From Welwitschia mirabilis (taxonomy: Eukaryota; Gnetophyta; Gnetopsida; Welwitschiales), in the NCBI GenBank assembly GCA_051453625.1, contig JBOZIK010000001.1, forward strand, positions 51,021,519 through 51,085,518: DNA of 64,000 nucleotides. Direction: 5' to 3'. Positions 47,343 through 57,891 of this stretch are shown here, piece by piece. A model generated the notes under the pieces. It did not search any database, was not told the DNA's origin, and was given only the letters and a program-made list of their open reading frames with translations. Every line of letters starts with the position of its first letter. Position 1 is the first letter of the stretch. The position numbers and the translations under genes were made by a program.

Positions 47343-48451
47343 ATGGCCCAAGACCCAACTCAATTCTCTATTAAAGAGCTCCTACCTTCCCATCCACTAC
47401 AGTCTAATCAATTCTCTAAAGCACTAAAAGAAGACAAGATTGATAATTCTTGTAGTACTTTAAACTTAGTTAAAGATGAAATTCAAACCTATCTCGATAG
47501 AAAAAATGAAGTATCAGCATTACAAAATCAATTTGATAATCTAACTATTGAAAATAAATTTTTAAAACAAAAATTAAATCAAGAGAAAGAAAATATCAAA
47601 AGGTTACAATAGAAAATTATCAAAAAGGAGGAAAATATTCAGCTCTCTTATGCTTATAAAAACATGAATAGGAACTTACAGAGGGCTTATAAACTCATTA
47701 CTAAATTAGAAACCACTGCCAAAGATAAGAGAGAATTAGATAATTTTCCAAGAGAAAGATTAGACAAGTTAGTATCATTATTGTAGAATTTGGCTTCAAC
47801 AAGAAATATGATGCTGAATACATAGAGAATTAATAAAAATTCATAACATTCACACATAATAAAGGACCTCTATCTTTGAGCAAGGAATATTTAGATAAAA
47901 TCTACATAGATATGAGGGATATGAATGAAAAGTTTATGAATATTCATACAAAGGGCTAAAAATATAGACAAAAATGGCTTGAAGTCCAAAATTCACTTAG
48001 ATACTACCATTCCATCTTGGGAGCAAATAAGAGACCCATGAATTAAATGGTAAAAGAAAATAAGATTGTTAAAAATTAGATGAGATAAGTAAGCTATTCT
48101 AGTCAACCTCATCAAGATCCAACAATTAAGCATATGTTTTCAGAAATAAAGAAGGAGATCAGAAGAGCAATGAGTTTAATATAGAGTATTCCTTTAACCT
48201 CTTCAACTTTGATTGATGAGACTAAAAATAAAGTAAAGCTAAGTATTACAAAGGATTTGAAGCAGTCTTATGCAAAGTTAAAGAGGGATATTAAGGTAAG
48301 ATGCTTGAAATACACCTAACTTATTATTAAAAATTTAAAAAGAGAGAATATGAGATTACTACAATAATGTCGCTTAATAGAGGTTAATTTGGATAAAATA
48401 ATTGGGTTTGGACATAAAGAATTGATATTTCTATGAAGCTTTGACCACTAT
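47343..48451 (+). pseudogene. Plant mobile-element ORF, coiled-coil middle part (copy 3)
   Basis: Plus strand. An open 89-codon piece 47343-47612 starts MAQDPTQFSIKELLPSHPLQ and becomes a heptad-like helix (EVSALQNQFDNLTIENKFLK, QKLNQEKENIKRLQ). Reading past the stop gives more helix (YAYKNMNRNLQRAYKLITKL), and after frame changes GPLSLSKEYLDKIYIDMRDM and LKQSYAKLKRDIKV. The frame that ends with FDHY at 48451 is cut there by the chromovirus. The ATG at 47343 may be internal, because family wording runs on from upstream. No known enzyme motif. The role is unknown. Confidence 0.55.
48447..48451. other. Target-site duplication, left copy (ACTAT)
   Basis: ACTAT immediately before the left LTR, matching ACTAT right after the right LTR at 57892-57896. 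Five base pairs is the normal duplication length for Ty3/gypsy integrases. Confidence 0.9.
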
Positions 48452-48620
48452 TATAATGTTCCAATTTACTATTTTTGGATTACCTAGTATAAAAAGGAAC
48501 ATTTAAAATAACATACTAGGATCCATAATAATAACAAGGAACAATTTAGAGAGAATAAGGCTTTTATTATGGCTAGCAGCAGATTACATTTAACATCATT
48601 AGCAAACAGCCTTGGACTAG
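48452..48620 (-). repeat. 3' LTR (visible part)
   Basis: Aligns base for base in length with the first 160-170 bp of the right LTR, e.g. TTTACTATTTTTGGATTACC here versus TTTACTATTTTTGAATTGTT there, and ending GCCTTGGACTAG versus GTCTTGGACTAG. The remaining ~248 bp lie in the gap 48621-49510. The TG terminus has become TA. Confidence 0.9.
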
Positions 48621-49510
48621 NNNNNNNNNNNNNNNNNNNNNNNNNNNNNNNNNNNNNNNNNNNNNNNNNNNNNNNNNNNNNNNNNNNNNNNNNNNNNNNN
48701 NNNNNNNNNNNNNNNNNNNNNNNNNNNNNNNNNNNNNNNNNNNNNNNNNNNNNNNNNNNNNNNNNNNNNNNNNNNNNNNNNNNNNNNNNNNNNNNNNNNN
48801 NNNNNNNNNNNNNNNNNNNNNNNNNNNNNNNNNNNNNNNNNNNNNNNNNNNNNNNNNNNNNNNNNNNNNNNNNNNNNNNNNNNNNNNNNNNNNNNNNNNN
48901 NNNNNNNNNNNNNNNNNNNNNNNNNNNNNNNNNNNNNNNNNNNNNNNNNNNNNNNNNNNNNNNNNNNNNNNNNNNNNNNNNNNNNNNNNNNNNNNNNNNN
49001 NNNNNNNNNNNNNNNNNNNNNNNNNNNNNNNNNNNNNNNNNNNNNNNNNNNNNNNNNNNNNNNNNNNNNNNNNNNNNNNNNNNNNNNNNNNNNNNNNNNN
49101 NNNNNNNNNNNNNNNNNNNNNNNNNNNNNNNNNNNNNNNNNNNNNNNNNNNNNNNNNNNNNNNNNNNNNNNNNNNNNNNNNNNNNNNNNNNNNNNNNNNN
49201 NNNNNNNNNNNNNNNNNNNNNNNNNNNNNNNNNNNNNNNNNNNNNNNNNNNNNNNNNNNNNNNNNNNNNNNNNNNNNNNNNNNNNNNNNNNNNNNNNNNN
49301 NNNNNNNNNNNNNNNNNNNNNNNNNNNNNNNNNNNNNNNNNNNNNNNNNNNNNNNNNNNNNNNNNNNNNNNNNNNNNNNNNNNNNNNNNNNNNNNNNNNN
49401 NNNNNNNNNNNNNNNNNNNNNNNNNNNNNNNNNNNNNNNNNNNNNNNNNNNNNNNNNNNNNNNNNNNNNNNNNNNNNNNNNNNNNNNNNNNNNNNNNNNN
49501 NNNNNNNNNN
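48621..49510. other. Assembly gap (890 N)
   Basis: Covers the rest of the 3' LTR and the polypurine tract. The right LTR implies about 248 bp of LTR here. The remainder would be 3' untranslated DNA if the gap size is right. Confidence 0.85.
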
Positions 49511-50980
49511 AAGTACTTCTTTTATAGTTTTATTTCTTAATTATCTAGATCTAATACCTAGAACTTTTTCTATTTGAACAGTGAAAGTGAAATTGGGTTT
49601 AAGCATGATATGTTATCAGTTCAAGCTGTAGTCTTAGTTTCTATCTTTATCATATGGTTTCATAGTACTCACATGAAAAACTAGACATATTTAGGACATT
49701 TAGGGAGAAAGCTCTCATTTATATACTAGATCCCCAATCTTTTTAATAATCTTGAAGGGACTGTAGAATCATGGTACTAATTTGTTATACTTTACCATTT
49801 TCAAAGAGTTTCTTTCTAACTTGATTTGTAACATTACTTGTTCACCTATCTAGAATATGTGGGTTTGATGCTTCTAATCATAATATTTCTTATATTTATC
49901 TCATGCTATCTGTAGATGGATTTTTATTTTTTTAATCACTTCTTCCATCATTTTTAATTCTAAAGATACTATCTTTTCTAATCTCTGTGAAGGACCTGAT
50001 CATGTAATAAGTGTAGAGCAGTTTCTACCATACATTACTTCGAATGGTGAATAGCAAATGGAAGTCTAAAACGTTTGATTATAAACAAATTCTTCTAGAT
50101 GCAGATAGTTCTTTCATTATTTCGGCCTTCCTACTACATAACGCCTTAGATTACATTCCAATGTATGATTTATCCTTTCTATTTGGATATCTATTTCTAA
50201 GTGATATGTAGTATTAAAACTGAACTTGCTACCCAAGTGGTGAAAAAATCTTTACCAAAATTCAGATAAGAACTTTGGATCTCAATCAAACACTATGACC
50301 TAAGGTGCATCATGTAATCTAAAAACTTCCTATATGAAATGAATGGCTATTTCTTCTATTGTATTAGTGCTTCAAACTCTGATAAAATGAACCATCTTAA
50401 TTAACCTATCTACACAAATAAAAATTGTATTATTTTATTTATTAGTGAGGGGTAACCCAGTGATGAAATCCATAAATATCTCTTCCCATTTCCATTGTGA
50501 TATTCCCAATGACTAAAGGATTCTAGTGGGTCTTCCTTGATTGATTTTCATTTGTTGGCATATAGGATAGTTGTAAATGTATTCCTTTAAATTTGCCTTC
50601 ATTCTGGGCCAAAAGTAGTACTTCCACAATTGGTGGTAGTTTCTGATAAATCTCAGATGTCTTGCATAAGGAACTTCATGCAGTTTAGACATTAGCTTCC
50701 TTCTCCTGGGCCTTGTGGAATGCACAATCATTTTTTTAGGAGGAATCCATCCTCTGAGATCATGTATGTGTCTACTTGCTTTCCTTCTTAAACCTATTGA
50801 TATATGTCCTTGAAGTGTGGATCATCAATCAAGAAAGTTTTGAGAAAGATTTATAAGTTAGATGTGACAGTGGTAGCTAACACACATCACATCCTACTCA
50901 AAGCATTTACTACTTTGTTCTTTTTTTTAGGGGTGTACTATAACTTGAAGTCATATTCTGCAAGTAACTCACTCCATCTT
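49511..50980 (-). pseudogene. Chromovirus integrase with chromoviral C-terminus
   Basis: Minus strand. The zinc-binding part is open at 50513-50731: HEVPYARHLRFIRNYHQLWK, YYFWPRMKANLKEYIYNYPI and CQQMKINQGRP. The catalytic core continues to about 49.95 kb (SICYSPFEVMYGRN visible). The C-terminal block reads IGEQVMLQIKLERNSLKMVK, then FYSPFKIIKKIGDLVYK for the PRYxGPFxILxRIGxVAYxL block of chromoviruses. A clear chromodomain is not readable and may be worn or in the gap. Confidence 0.88.
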
Positions 50981-51320
50981 CTCTATTGCATATTTAGAAG
51001 GGGTTGTTTCTGAAAATACTTCAAACTTTTATGATCTATTTTAAGAAGGAATTTGCTTTGCATAAGATAATACCTCCAAACTTTCAAGGCATGCACTATG
51101 ATTAATAGTTCCAAGTCATGTATCAAATAGTTCTTCTCATGCTGGTTCAGTTTCCATGATTCATATGCAATCACCTGATTATCTTGGCTGAGTACAACTT
51201 TTATTCCTTAAGTAGAAGCATATGTGGTAACTATAAATGATTTGTTTATGGCTATAACTTCAGGACTAGTGTTGTTATAAGTAGAAACTTTAATCTAAGA
51301 ATTGCCTTCTTGCATTTATG
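50981..51320 (-). pseudogene. Chromovirus RNase H
   Basis: Minus strand. The open piece 50983-51174 reads MIAYESWKLNQHEKNYLIHD, then LELLIIVHALKVWRYYLMQS and KFLLKIDHKSLKYFQKQPLL. This is the chromoviral sequence VIAYESRKLNxHExNYPTHD, LELAAIVHALKxWRHYLMG. The stop after the last block replaces Gln/Arg. It sits between RT and integrase as expected. Confidence 0.9.
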
Positions 51321-52120
51321 ATTAAAGTGGAATGTATTTATTTCTTTGGTTAAGTCTGTTAATGGTGTTGCAATTTGAGAAAATCCTAGAACAAATTTCC
51401 GGTAGAAGCTAGCCAATCCTAAAAAACTTTGTACTTGAGTGGCATCCTATAATTCTAGTCATTCCATTACGGCTTGTATTTTAGCTAGGTTTATTATAAT
51501 TCATTTACTACAGATGATATGTCATAGATAACTGATTTATGTCTAAAATAATTAGCATTTGCTTAATTTTACTTTGAATTTATGCTTGAACAAAACCTAT
51601 AGAACTTTCTTCAAATGTATAACATGATCATCTTTAGAATACATTAGGATATCATCTAAAAATACAACCTCAAATTTATCCAAGTATGGTCAAAAATATC
51701 ATTCATTAAACTCATAAAATTAGTTGGAACATTTGTAAACCAAAAGGTATTACTAGAAATTTGTAATATTTATATCTTATTCTGAAAGAAGTTTTGTAGA
51801 TGTTTTCATCCTTGATATGGATTTGATGGTAGCTAGATTTTAAATTAATCTTTGAAAAGTACTTGCCTTCCTATAGTTGATTTAATAAGTCATCGATCTG
51901 TGGTAGTGGATATATGTTCTTAATGATTACTTTATTGCATTGTCTGTAGTCAATGCAGAGCCACAAGGTACCATCCTTTTTCTTAACAATAACATTGGTG
52001 CCCCCTATGATGATACACTAGGACGAATCTTTCCTTTAGTCATCTTAGTTCTACTACTGAGAAATGATAAGATACTTTGGCTATACATGCTGTACTTTTC
52101 TCTTGGGTGATAGCACTTTT
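51321..52120 (-). pseudogene. Chromovirus reverse transcriptase
   Basis: Minus strand, several frames. Blocks: [35 protein letters not shown] (51905-51990), [13 protein letters not shown]-type wording, then LDKFEVVFLDDILMYSKDDH at about 51605-51685. The catalytic Asp pair is present as FLDD. GFSQIATPLT-type connection wording is seen near 51370. Frameshifts separate the blocks. Confidence 0.88.
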
Positions 52121-52640
52121 AAATCCTCAAATACATTAGAAAATTTCTTTAGTTCTTCTGGTATAGAAGGATATCCTTTATGATCTTTTACCTGTACTAG
52201 AGTAATGAACACCTTTTTTTTTATAGCTTTTGAATTTTTTTTAGGTGAGGTTAAAAATATTTCCTTACTCTTTTCTTTCCCTTTAAAAATTCGTTTCCCA
52301 AATGAATGGAATAGTCACAAGGTTCTTTGATGAAAGTTAATCTGAACATCATATCCAACTAAGAAATGGATTCCTAGAATGGCGTGGTATTCTCTAACTT
52401 ATAAGACATAAAACTTATCACTAAATTATAAGTCATGAATGGTAAAAGTAATAAGAGTAGCAGCCTCATCTTGTATAAGACCATTACCCCCTGCAACTCC
52501 TATGGTGGAGATGGTGAAACGAAATTATGTAATGCACTACTATCAACTAGGAATGAAATAATAAAAGCTAAAATATGATTAGATAATTCTAAGATAAAGT
52601 ATTGATTATTAATCGCACCTATTTAAATGGCAGCATAGAT
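52121..52640 (-). pseudogene. Chromovirus protease
   Basis: Minus strand. ISFLVDSSALHNFVSPS at about 52500-52560 corresponds to the retropepsin active-site block ALVDTGASHNFIS. Asp is kept, but Thr-Gly has become Ser-Ser. The rest of the domain is worn (YKLENTTPFWESISWLDM-like wording). It lies between the gag knuckle and RT. Confidence 0.7.
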
Positions 52641-53760
52641 TCTTTTAAATGATATGGGTTAATTTTAAAGAGTTTCAGGCTAATTGTACAGAGGAACAAT
52701 AGATGATTATGCTTTGGAAGAATGGTTCCTAGTAATGTGGCCTCTTTTGTGGCATTTATAGTAGGTGAAATTAGTTCTGTATGACTTCCTTATTGGTAGT
52801 GTAGTTAAAGGATGGTGTTTATTTCCATGGTGTTATTAGTCCATCCATCTATTCTCTTATCCTTAGAGATAGTAATTTGTTTTCCAATAGGCATCTTCTA
52901 TAGACTTAATTTCCAAAGTGTATAGAACACTTATAAGTTTAGGTGGCAATGTCCCTATAAAATTATTAACCAACTACTTTTCTAAAAAATTCTTTTGGTA
53001 TGTCATAAGGCACTGAAATTCTGATCAATATTGATCTAATGGGCATTTACCTAGGTGTAGGCATTGGAATTTCACCATTTAATCTTCAATATAATCTTCT
53101 GAAATGAACTTCCTTTTAAACTCTTTAATGAAAGTATCTCATGGTATCCTATGTAGGTATTTTTGTTGATACTTGGACCATCATTCATGTGCATTTCCTA
53201 CAAGAAATGTAGTAGCATATATGCACCATCTTTTTAGAGGTATATTTTGAAGTTTGAAATAGCTTACTAATTATTGGATCCAAGATATGGCTTCTTCACT
53301 TATTCAAGCCTTTCCTTCATAGGTTTTTAAACATATCATCCTTATAAGTTTCTCTCCTTCTTATTGTTCAATTTTAGAATGATTGACTCTATTTGTCAAG
53401 AAAGCTTAAATATTGACCTTCATGTTTAATAAACTTATTTAAATGTTTTAAAAGTCCATATTGGCTGTAGAAGTATGTTGTCCTGATGTAGATAATAGTT
53501 CTTAAGATGCTCTTGGATTGTGTTCTATAGGTCTTTCTTCTAGTCAAGAAAGAAGGCTATTAATCCTATTGGCTAACTATTCATTTTAGAAGCGGTATTA
53601 TCAATTTATTCTTCTAGAGTATCAATCCACTCATTGACCATGTTTTCCATGATATGCTAGTTAGTTTAATGTCCTCTTGAATTTATACACCTCTGCCTTA
53701 TTCTACAAGTATTCTCTTGCTCTCCCTCTACTTTCTCCTCTGATGGCGCTACCTTTTTAT
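52641..53760 (-). pseudogene. Chromovirus gag
   Basis: Minus strand. It begins near 53700 (MVNEWIDTLEE, helical), has a capsid block with MNDGPSINKNTYIGYHEIL and SLKSLKGSSFQ-type wording, and another frame reading IPWDTFIKEFKRKF. A knuckle YKCHKRGHITRNH lies at about 52720-52770, where the first and last Cys of CX2CX4HX4C are replaced. The retrotransposon gag fold is inferred from these blocks. The start codon could not be fixed. Confidence 0.75.
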
Positions 53761-53876
53761 AATGTTGCTGGTGATAGTTGGGGACCTATAACCACTAGGT
53801 AGTTAAGAAAATGGTTAGAGAAAATAGTTTCTAGCATTTACCATAGCAAAATTTCTGACATGACTAATAACTATCA

Positions 53877-54720
53877 ATGGGGATCTATGTGTTATCGGGC
53901 ATTCAGGGATGGTGTCGGGAACTCAAGTGTAACATTGAGCACCTATGTGTACTAAGTGTAACATCAGGCCACCAAGTACAATGTCATACCATCAAGTGCA
54001 ACATCAGATCCCTTAAGCCACTAAATAAAACAGGTAATTTCAGAAAGATGATGGAATATTCTAGGCTTGCAGGTTTCAAATGTAACGTTGAGAATTCAAG
54101 TGTAACGTCGAGCATCCAAGTATAACATCGACCACTCAAGTGCAATGTCGACCACCCAAGTGTAACATCAGATCCTTTTGTATTGATGAATAAAAAAAGT
54201 GATTTTTAAGAAACGATGAAATATTCTGGGCTTGCAGGTGACAAGTGCAATGTCGAGCATCCAAATATGACATCGGGCACCCAAATGTAACATTAACCAC
54301 TCAAGTGTAATTTCAACCATGCAAGTATGACATTGGGATTCCTTGGATAGGGTAGAATAAGCGATTTCTTTAGAAAACAGTAGAATTTGGGCTTGTGAAG
54401 GATAAGTGTGATATCAAATACCCAAGTGCGAGATCAGATACCCAAGTGCAATGTCGAGCTTTGAGGGGCTTCGAAGTGTGACATCGAGTTTAGTGAGACC
54501 AATGTAATGTTGGCATTCAAAGTGTGATGTTGACTTTCAAAGTGTAACGTCGGCCTCCAGAGTGTAACATCAACCATCTAGGAGTACGATGTCCACCTTC
54601 TGGTTTAGCCTCTGAAATGTGACGTCGGCTTCTGAAGTGCGACATCGGCCATCTGAAAGTGTGACGTCAGCCTCTGAAGTACGATGTTGGCCTTCAGTTC
54701 ACTGTAGTTCAGGGCCTTAA
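53877..54720. repeat. CpG-containing ~20-bp minisatellite with ~166-bp higher-order period
   Basis: About 30 worn copies of an AAGTGTAACGTCGAGCACCC-type unit, e.g. CAAGTGTAACATTGAGCACC (53924), AATTCAAGTGTAACGTCGAG (54092) and AAGTGTGACATCGAGTTTAG (54473). A longer non-unit block with GATGGAATATTCTAGGCTTG (54050) recurs at 54214 and, worn, at 54382, giving a period of 164-168 bp. The open stretch 53877-54125 is an artefact of the repeat. It lies in the leader of the chromovirus, just upstream of gag. Confidence 0.85.
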
Positions 54721-54999
54721 TTTTTTTTCATAGTTAACTAGATTTATTTACATTTAATTGATTATAGTTAATTGTTATTTTAGGATTAGGTTAAACCCTA
54801 GTCCACCACTGTAAATAATTCTATGGTCCCATCATTTTTTAACTTACTTTTTCACTTACCTCCCTAGTTAAATTAGTAATTCTTTTATTTATTCTTCTAC
54901 TTGTCTCTTTCTTTGATATTTTTATTTTCTTCTTTGCTTTTATTTTAATGTTTTATTTTCCTTTTCTTGTTTTTTTATAGGCCCTTACACAACCTGCTT
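54721..54999. other. AT-rich spacer between minisatellite and gene-like block
   Basis: T-rich on the plus strand. No repeat or frame. It ends with TTTTTTTATAG, which resembles a 3' splice site but has no upstream exon. Confidence 0.5.
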
Positions 55000-55004
55000 T
55001 TGCC

Positions 55005-55299
55005 TATAAATATGAGTTCTCGCTAGTATTTATAGATGTAATTATTCCTCTAGATAAGGTATGGCTTCCACACTTTACCCTACCATTTCTTAGAATTCTA
55101 CCCATGTCAGGTTTGCAAGTTGGAAATATAGTAATACACTTCATAGAAAGGGTTCTCTTAGATCTTCTCCTCTAATCTCTTTGATCTCTATGGCTTTCAA
55201 TCTTTCTATCTTTATTATCCTATCATCCTTTTCATCCTGGATTCCTTGTATTCCTTCTTCGATCCATAAACTGATACCATTACCCATCCTCACCATGGC
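55005..55299 (+). promoter_or_regulatory. TATA box and leader of the antisense gene-like block
   Basis: TATAAATA at 55005-55012, then a pyrimidine-rich ~280-bp leader and an ATG at 55295 in good context (CACCATGGC). The frame from this ATG closes after 16 codons. Orientation is opposite to the host retrotransposon. Promoter function is inference. Confidence 0.4.
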
Positions 55300-57320
55300 T
55301 CAATTTAGATTTGAGAGGAGAGAATTCAACTGGTCTTTAAAATGAGTGAAGGTGATCATATTCTTCCCAAAGTCTCTCATTTTGATAAGGACTTTCAGTA
55401 CTTCTTAGCTAATTGCTTGGATGATTTTGTGTGTGTGCAGGAGGTAGATACCCATCGCCATGCGATCTCTATTATCAATTTTACCACTCCATATTTTACA
55501 GCTTGTGGGAAGCTAATTACTAGTAGGTTCTTTCTTCATGATTGGGTGAGTGAGATCCCCACCTACATAGTTTACTTATTCCCCTTTTTGATTAGTGGAG
55601 TTTCTTTTGATTGGGTCTTCGTTATCTGTTCTTCCACTCTTTTTTAGTTGACTTGCTTGAAGAGGAATGGGGATAGGGCAAAGTGTTTCTATGGCCATAT
55701 TTTATTAAGTTTATATTTTGCTTCTATGGATCTAGGGGGTCTACAACCATTTAGGGTTGTTTTTGTAGATTCCTCTTATGTTTTATCTCCTCATGAAATC
55801 CCTGCGCGGTCTTTATTACATCTTTATTTTTCCTCTTTTATAAAGGATGAAGGCTCCAGGTGTTATAACCCTGAAGAAACATCCCAGGGTACTTTTTTTA
55901 TTCCATTTGAGGTATGAGTTTTGCTAAAAAATCTTACTATTAAGTATATTTCTGATAACTCTAGTTTTTATCATTTGGTGTTTTGCAGATGAGTAAGTCT
56001 TTGGGATCTTGTGACTCTTCCCATTAGAAACTGATGAAGCTCCGGTGAATCACCCTATGCTTGTGAAACCAGAAGATGAAAAAGATATACCTCTTGGATT
56101 TTCTTGGTGACAACGGCCTCGTGGGGTATTACTTACTACTATCTCTTTTTTTTCTTTTTGTTTCTCTTATTTTTTTTTTTACATAGGTATTTTTTTGTTT
56201 TATTTTAAGTTCCTCACACAGAAACTTTGGTCAAGAAGGATATGGATTTTACCCTGTAGCCTCTGAAGAAGCTCTCTCTTCAGTAGCTCAGGGAGGAGTA
56301 CATCACTGTAAGTGAAACTTTTCATTTTGTCCCTTCCACTGGCCTCTTCACGGATTTATTGTTCCCTTTTGAATCTCAAGGGGAAGAGGTACTTAATGAT
56401 TTTGACACCTTAATGGATCAGGGGAATATGTCCTATTCTATCCCCTATTTTTAACCTTTAAGTTAGAGTCCTCTTGTTGCTTACCCTTTTCTAGAGCCTC
56501 CTCACTACCTGTTCATGGCTCCACAATCCATTGTAAATGAATAGGGCCAAGTTTTTTTATCGTACTGATCAACTCTTGTCAGTGGCAGAGATCTTATACC
56601 CTAAGGTCAAGGAGTTTATTGATTAGATAGGGGATTACTAATCTCTTTCCAATTTTTCACATGCATAGGTCACGCATCCTTATTGATCTAAGGCAGCAAA
56701 TGTACCACGTGACTTCAAACATAGTCGTTCTACTCATTTCACTCTCCATTATTCTCTACAGCAAGAATGGCCTTCTCCACTCTAAGATTTCTATAATATG
56801 ATTGATATGATGGAGTCATTTTATTACATGGCTCATCATGGGATCAAAGAGCGAGAGTCCATGAGTGATTCCCTTTGGATGCTAGAAAATGAGGTGAAGA
56901 ACATGCATTTATAAGAGAAGAAATCATGGGTAGATGCTTTACATATGGCTGCGATAGAAGAAAGTCAGGCTGTCTTATCTGCTTGGCCAGCAAAGAGTAA
57001 AAGGATGATTCAGGCATGTGCGAATTGTCTAGCCATTACTACTAATGACATAAATGTGCTATATCATGGTAGGTAGCTTTCAAAAGAACATATAAGTAGT
57101 GGTATCCTATTACCGAGGCAAATTCTATAGTAGCTTCTTCTTTCATTGAAATCAATACTGTGGCAATTCCTACACAGCTTACTGGGATGGAAGTAATTCC
57201 AGATGGCATGGAGTCTCCTATCCCAGGCATGGAGGGCCACAACCATATTACGTTTTCTATGAAAAATCTCCTTCCTCCTCAGTAGTGATGTTTGATTTTT
57301 CTTTGGTAAGGTTTCATGCA
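55300..57320 (+). pseudogene. Unrecognised antisense gene-like block inside the chromovirus leader
   Basis: Frame 55342-55917 runs 190 codons with one stop (TAG 55645-55647, likely Gln): MSEGDHILPKVSHFDKDFQY, FLANCLDDFVCVQEVDTHRH, then LKRNGDRAKCFYGHILLSLY and ETSQGTFFIPFE. GAG/GTATGAG at 55911 and TTTTGCAG at 55981-55988 would delimit a 77-bp intron. A second T-rich intron-like spacer lies at 56126-56215. A later frame at 56770-57065 reads NMIDMMESFYYMAHHGIKER, SDSLWMLENEVKNMHL, stop, EKKSWVDALHMAAIEESQAV and LSAWPAKSKRMIQACANCLA, a helical, probably coiled-coil end. I do not recognise the family. It could be a captured host gene, an antisense ORF of the element, or another mobile ORF. Confidence 0.45.
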
Positions 57321-57458
57321 CCCTGTTTCCATTAGTGCCTTGTTTCCTTTAATTATTACATTCATGTTCTTTGATATATTATTTATCCTTTAACTATTTA
57401 ATGTATAAACAAAGTTTCTTTCTTGTTTTTTCTAAAGTAGTAGTTTACCACTTGTTAT

Positions 57459-57472
57459 TGGCTCTGATACCA
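57459..57472 (-). promoter_or_regulatory. Primer-binding site of the chromovirus
   Basis: Minus strand TGGTATCAGAGCCA, a perfect complement to the initiator-Met tRNA 3' end, two bases inside the 5' LTR. It proves minus-strand orientation. Confidence 0.95.
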
Positions 57473-57474
57473 AA

Positions 57475-57891
57475 TGTAATATCTTATTTTACTATTTTTG
57501 AATTGTTTAGCATAAAAAGAAACATTTAAAATAACATGTTAGGATTCATAGGAATAATAAGAAATAATTTAAAGAGAATAAGGATTTTGTTATTTATAGT
57601 AGTAGATTACATTCTACATCATTAGCAAATAGTCTTGGACTAGTGATTATAGGTAAAGACGTGGACTATGACCTTAGTCCGCCTCCTGGGATCCTTAATG
57701 ATTAGCTAAGATTGTCGTTGGTTACATCCACCTAGTTTATCCACCCCCACCTAACACTATAGGATTATATTATATAATGAAGGGACACTTCTTTACATAT
57801 TTAGATCACACCCACTCACATCTCTTATTAATTGCGTTTCATAAGAACTTAACACACATCATTATTTAATTAATGATTTTACAACATTACA
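57475..57891 (-). repeat. 5' LTR, 417 bp
   Basis: Begins TGTAAT and ends ATTACA as read on the plus strand, a perfect 6-bp terminal inverted repeat. A TATATAAT-type box lies at about 57770 on the minus strand. Paired with the partial LTR at 48452-48620. Confidence 0.92.

Larger units (their letters stand above)
48452..57891 (-). mobile_element. Complete-length Ty3 chromovirus, 9,440 bp, nested in an older ORF
   Basis: Bounded on both sides by LTR ends and a 5-bp target duplication. Minus-strand order from the right: 5' LTR 57475-57891, primer site, ~3.7 kb leader, gag, PR, RT, RNase H, IN with chromoviral C-terminus, then the 3' LTR at the left, most of which is in gap 48621-49510. The right LTR ends are TGTAAT...ATTACA. 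The left LTR start has decayed to TATAAT. The LTRs differ at many positions in the 169 bp that can be compared, so the insertion is old. All genes carry stops. It inserted into the plant mobile-element ORF without loss of target sequence. Two-thirds of the way from the left it contains sequence foreign to chromoviruses (53.9-57.3 kb). Confidence 0.92.

Noticed and set aside
46541-48451. Possible endogenous pararetrovirus protein (coiled coil plus basic tail)
   Set aside because: No movement-protein, coat-protein or RT motif was found, and the N-terminal pattern matches the Athila-associated mobile ORF copies elsewhere in the window.
53877-54125. 82-codon frame starting MGIYVLSG
   Set aside because: It translates the minisatellite. 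Repeated peptide words (KCNIR, CNVE) follow from the 20-bp unit.
57042-57321. Two overlapping minus-strand frames of 66 and 85 codons near the chromovirus primer site
   Set aside because: They are antisense to the plus-strand gene-like block and overlap each other in different frames. No gag similarity.
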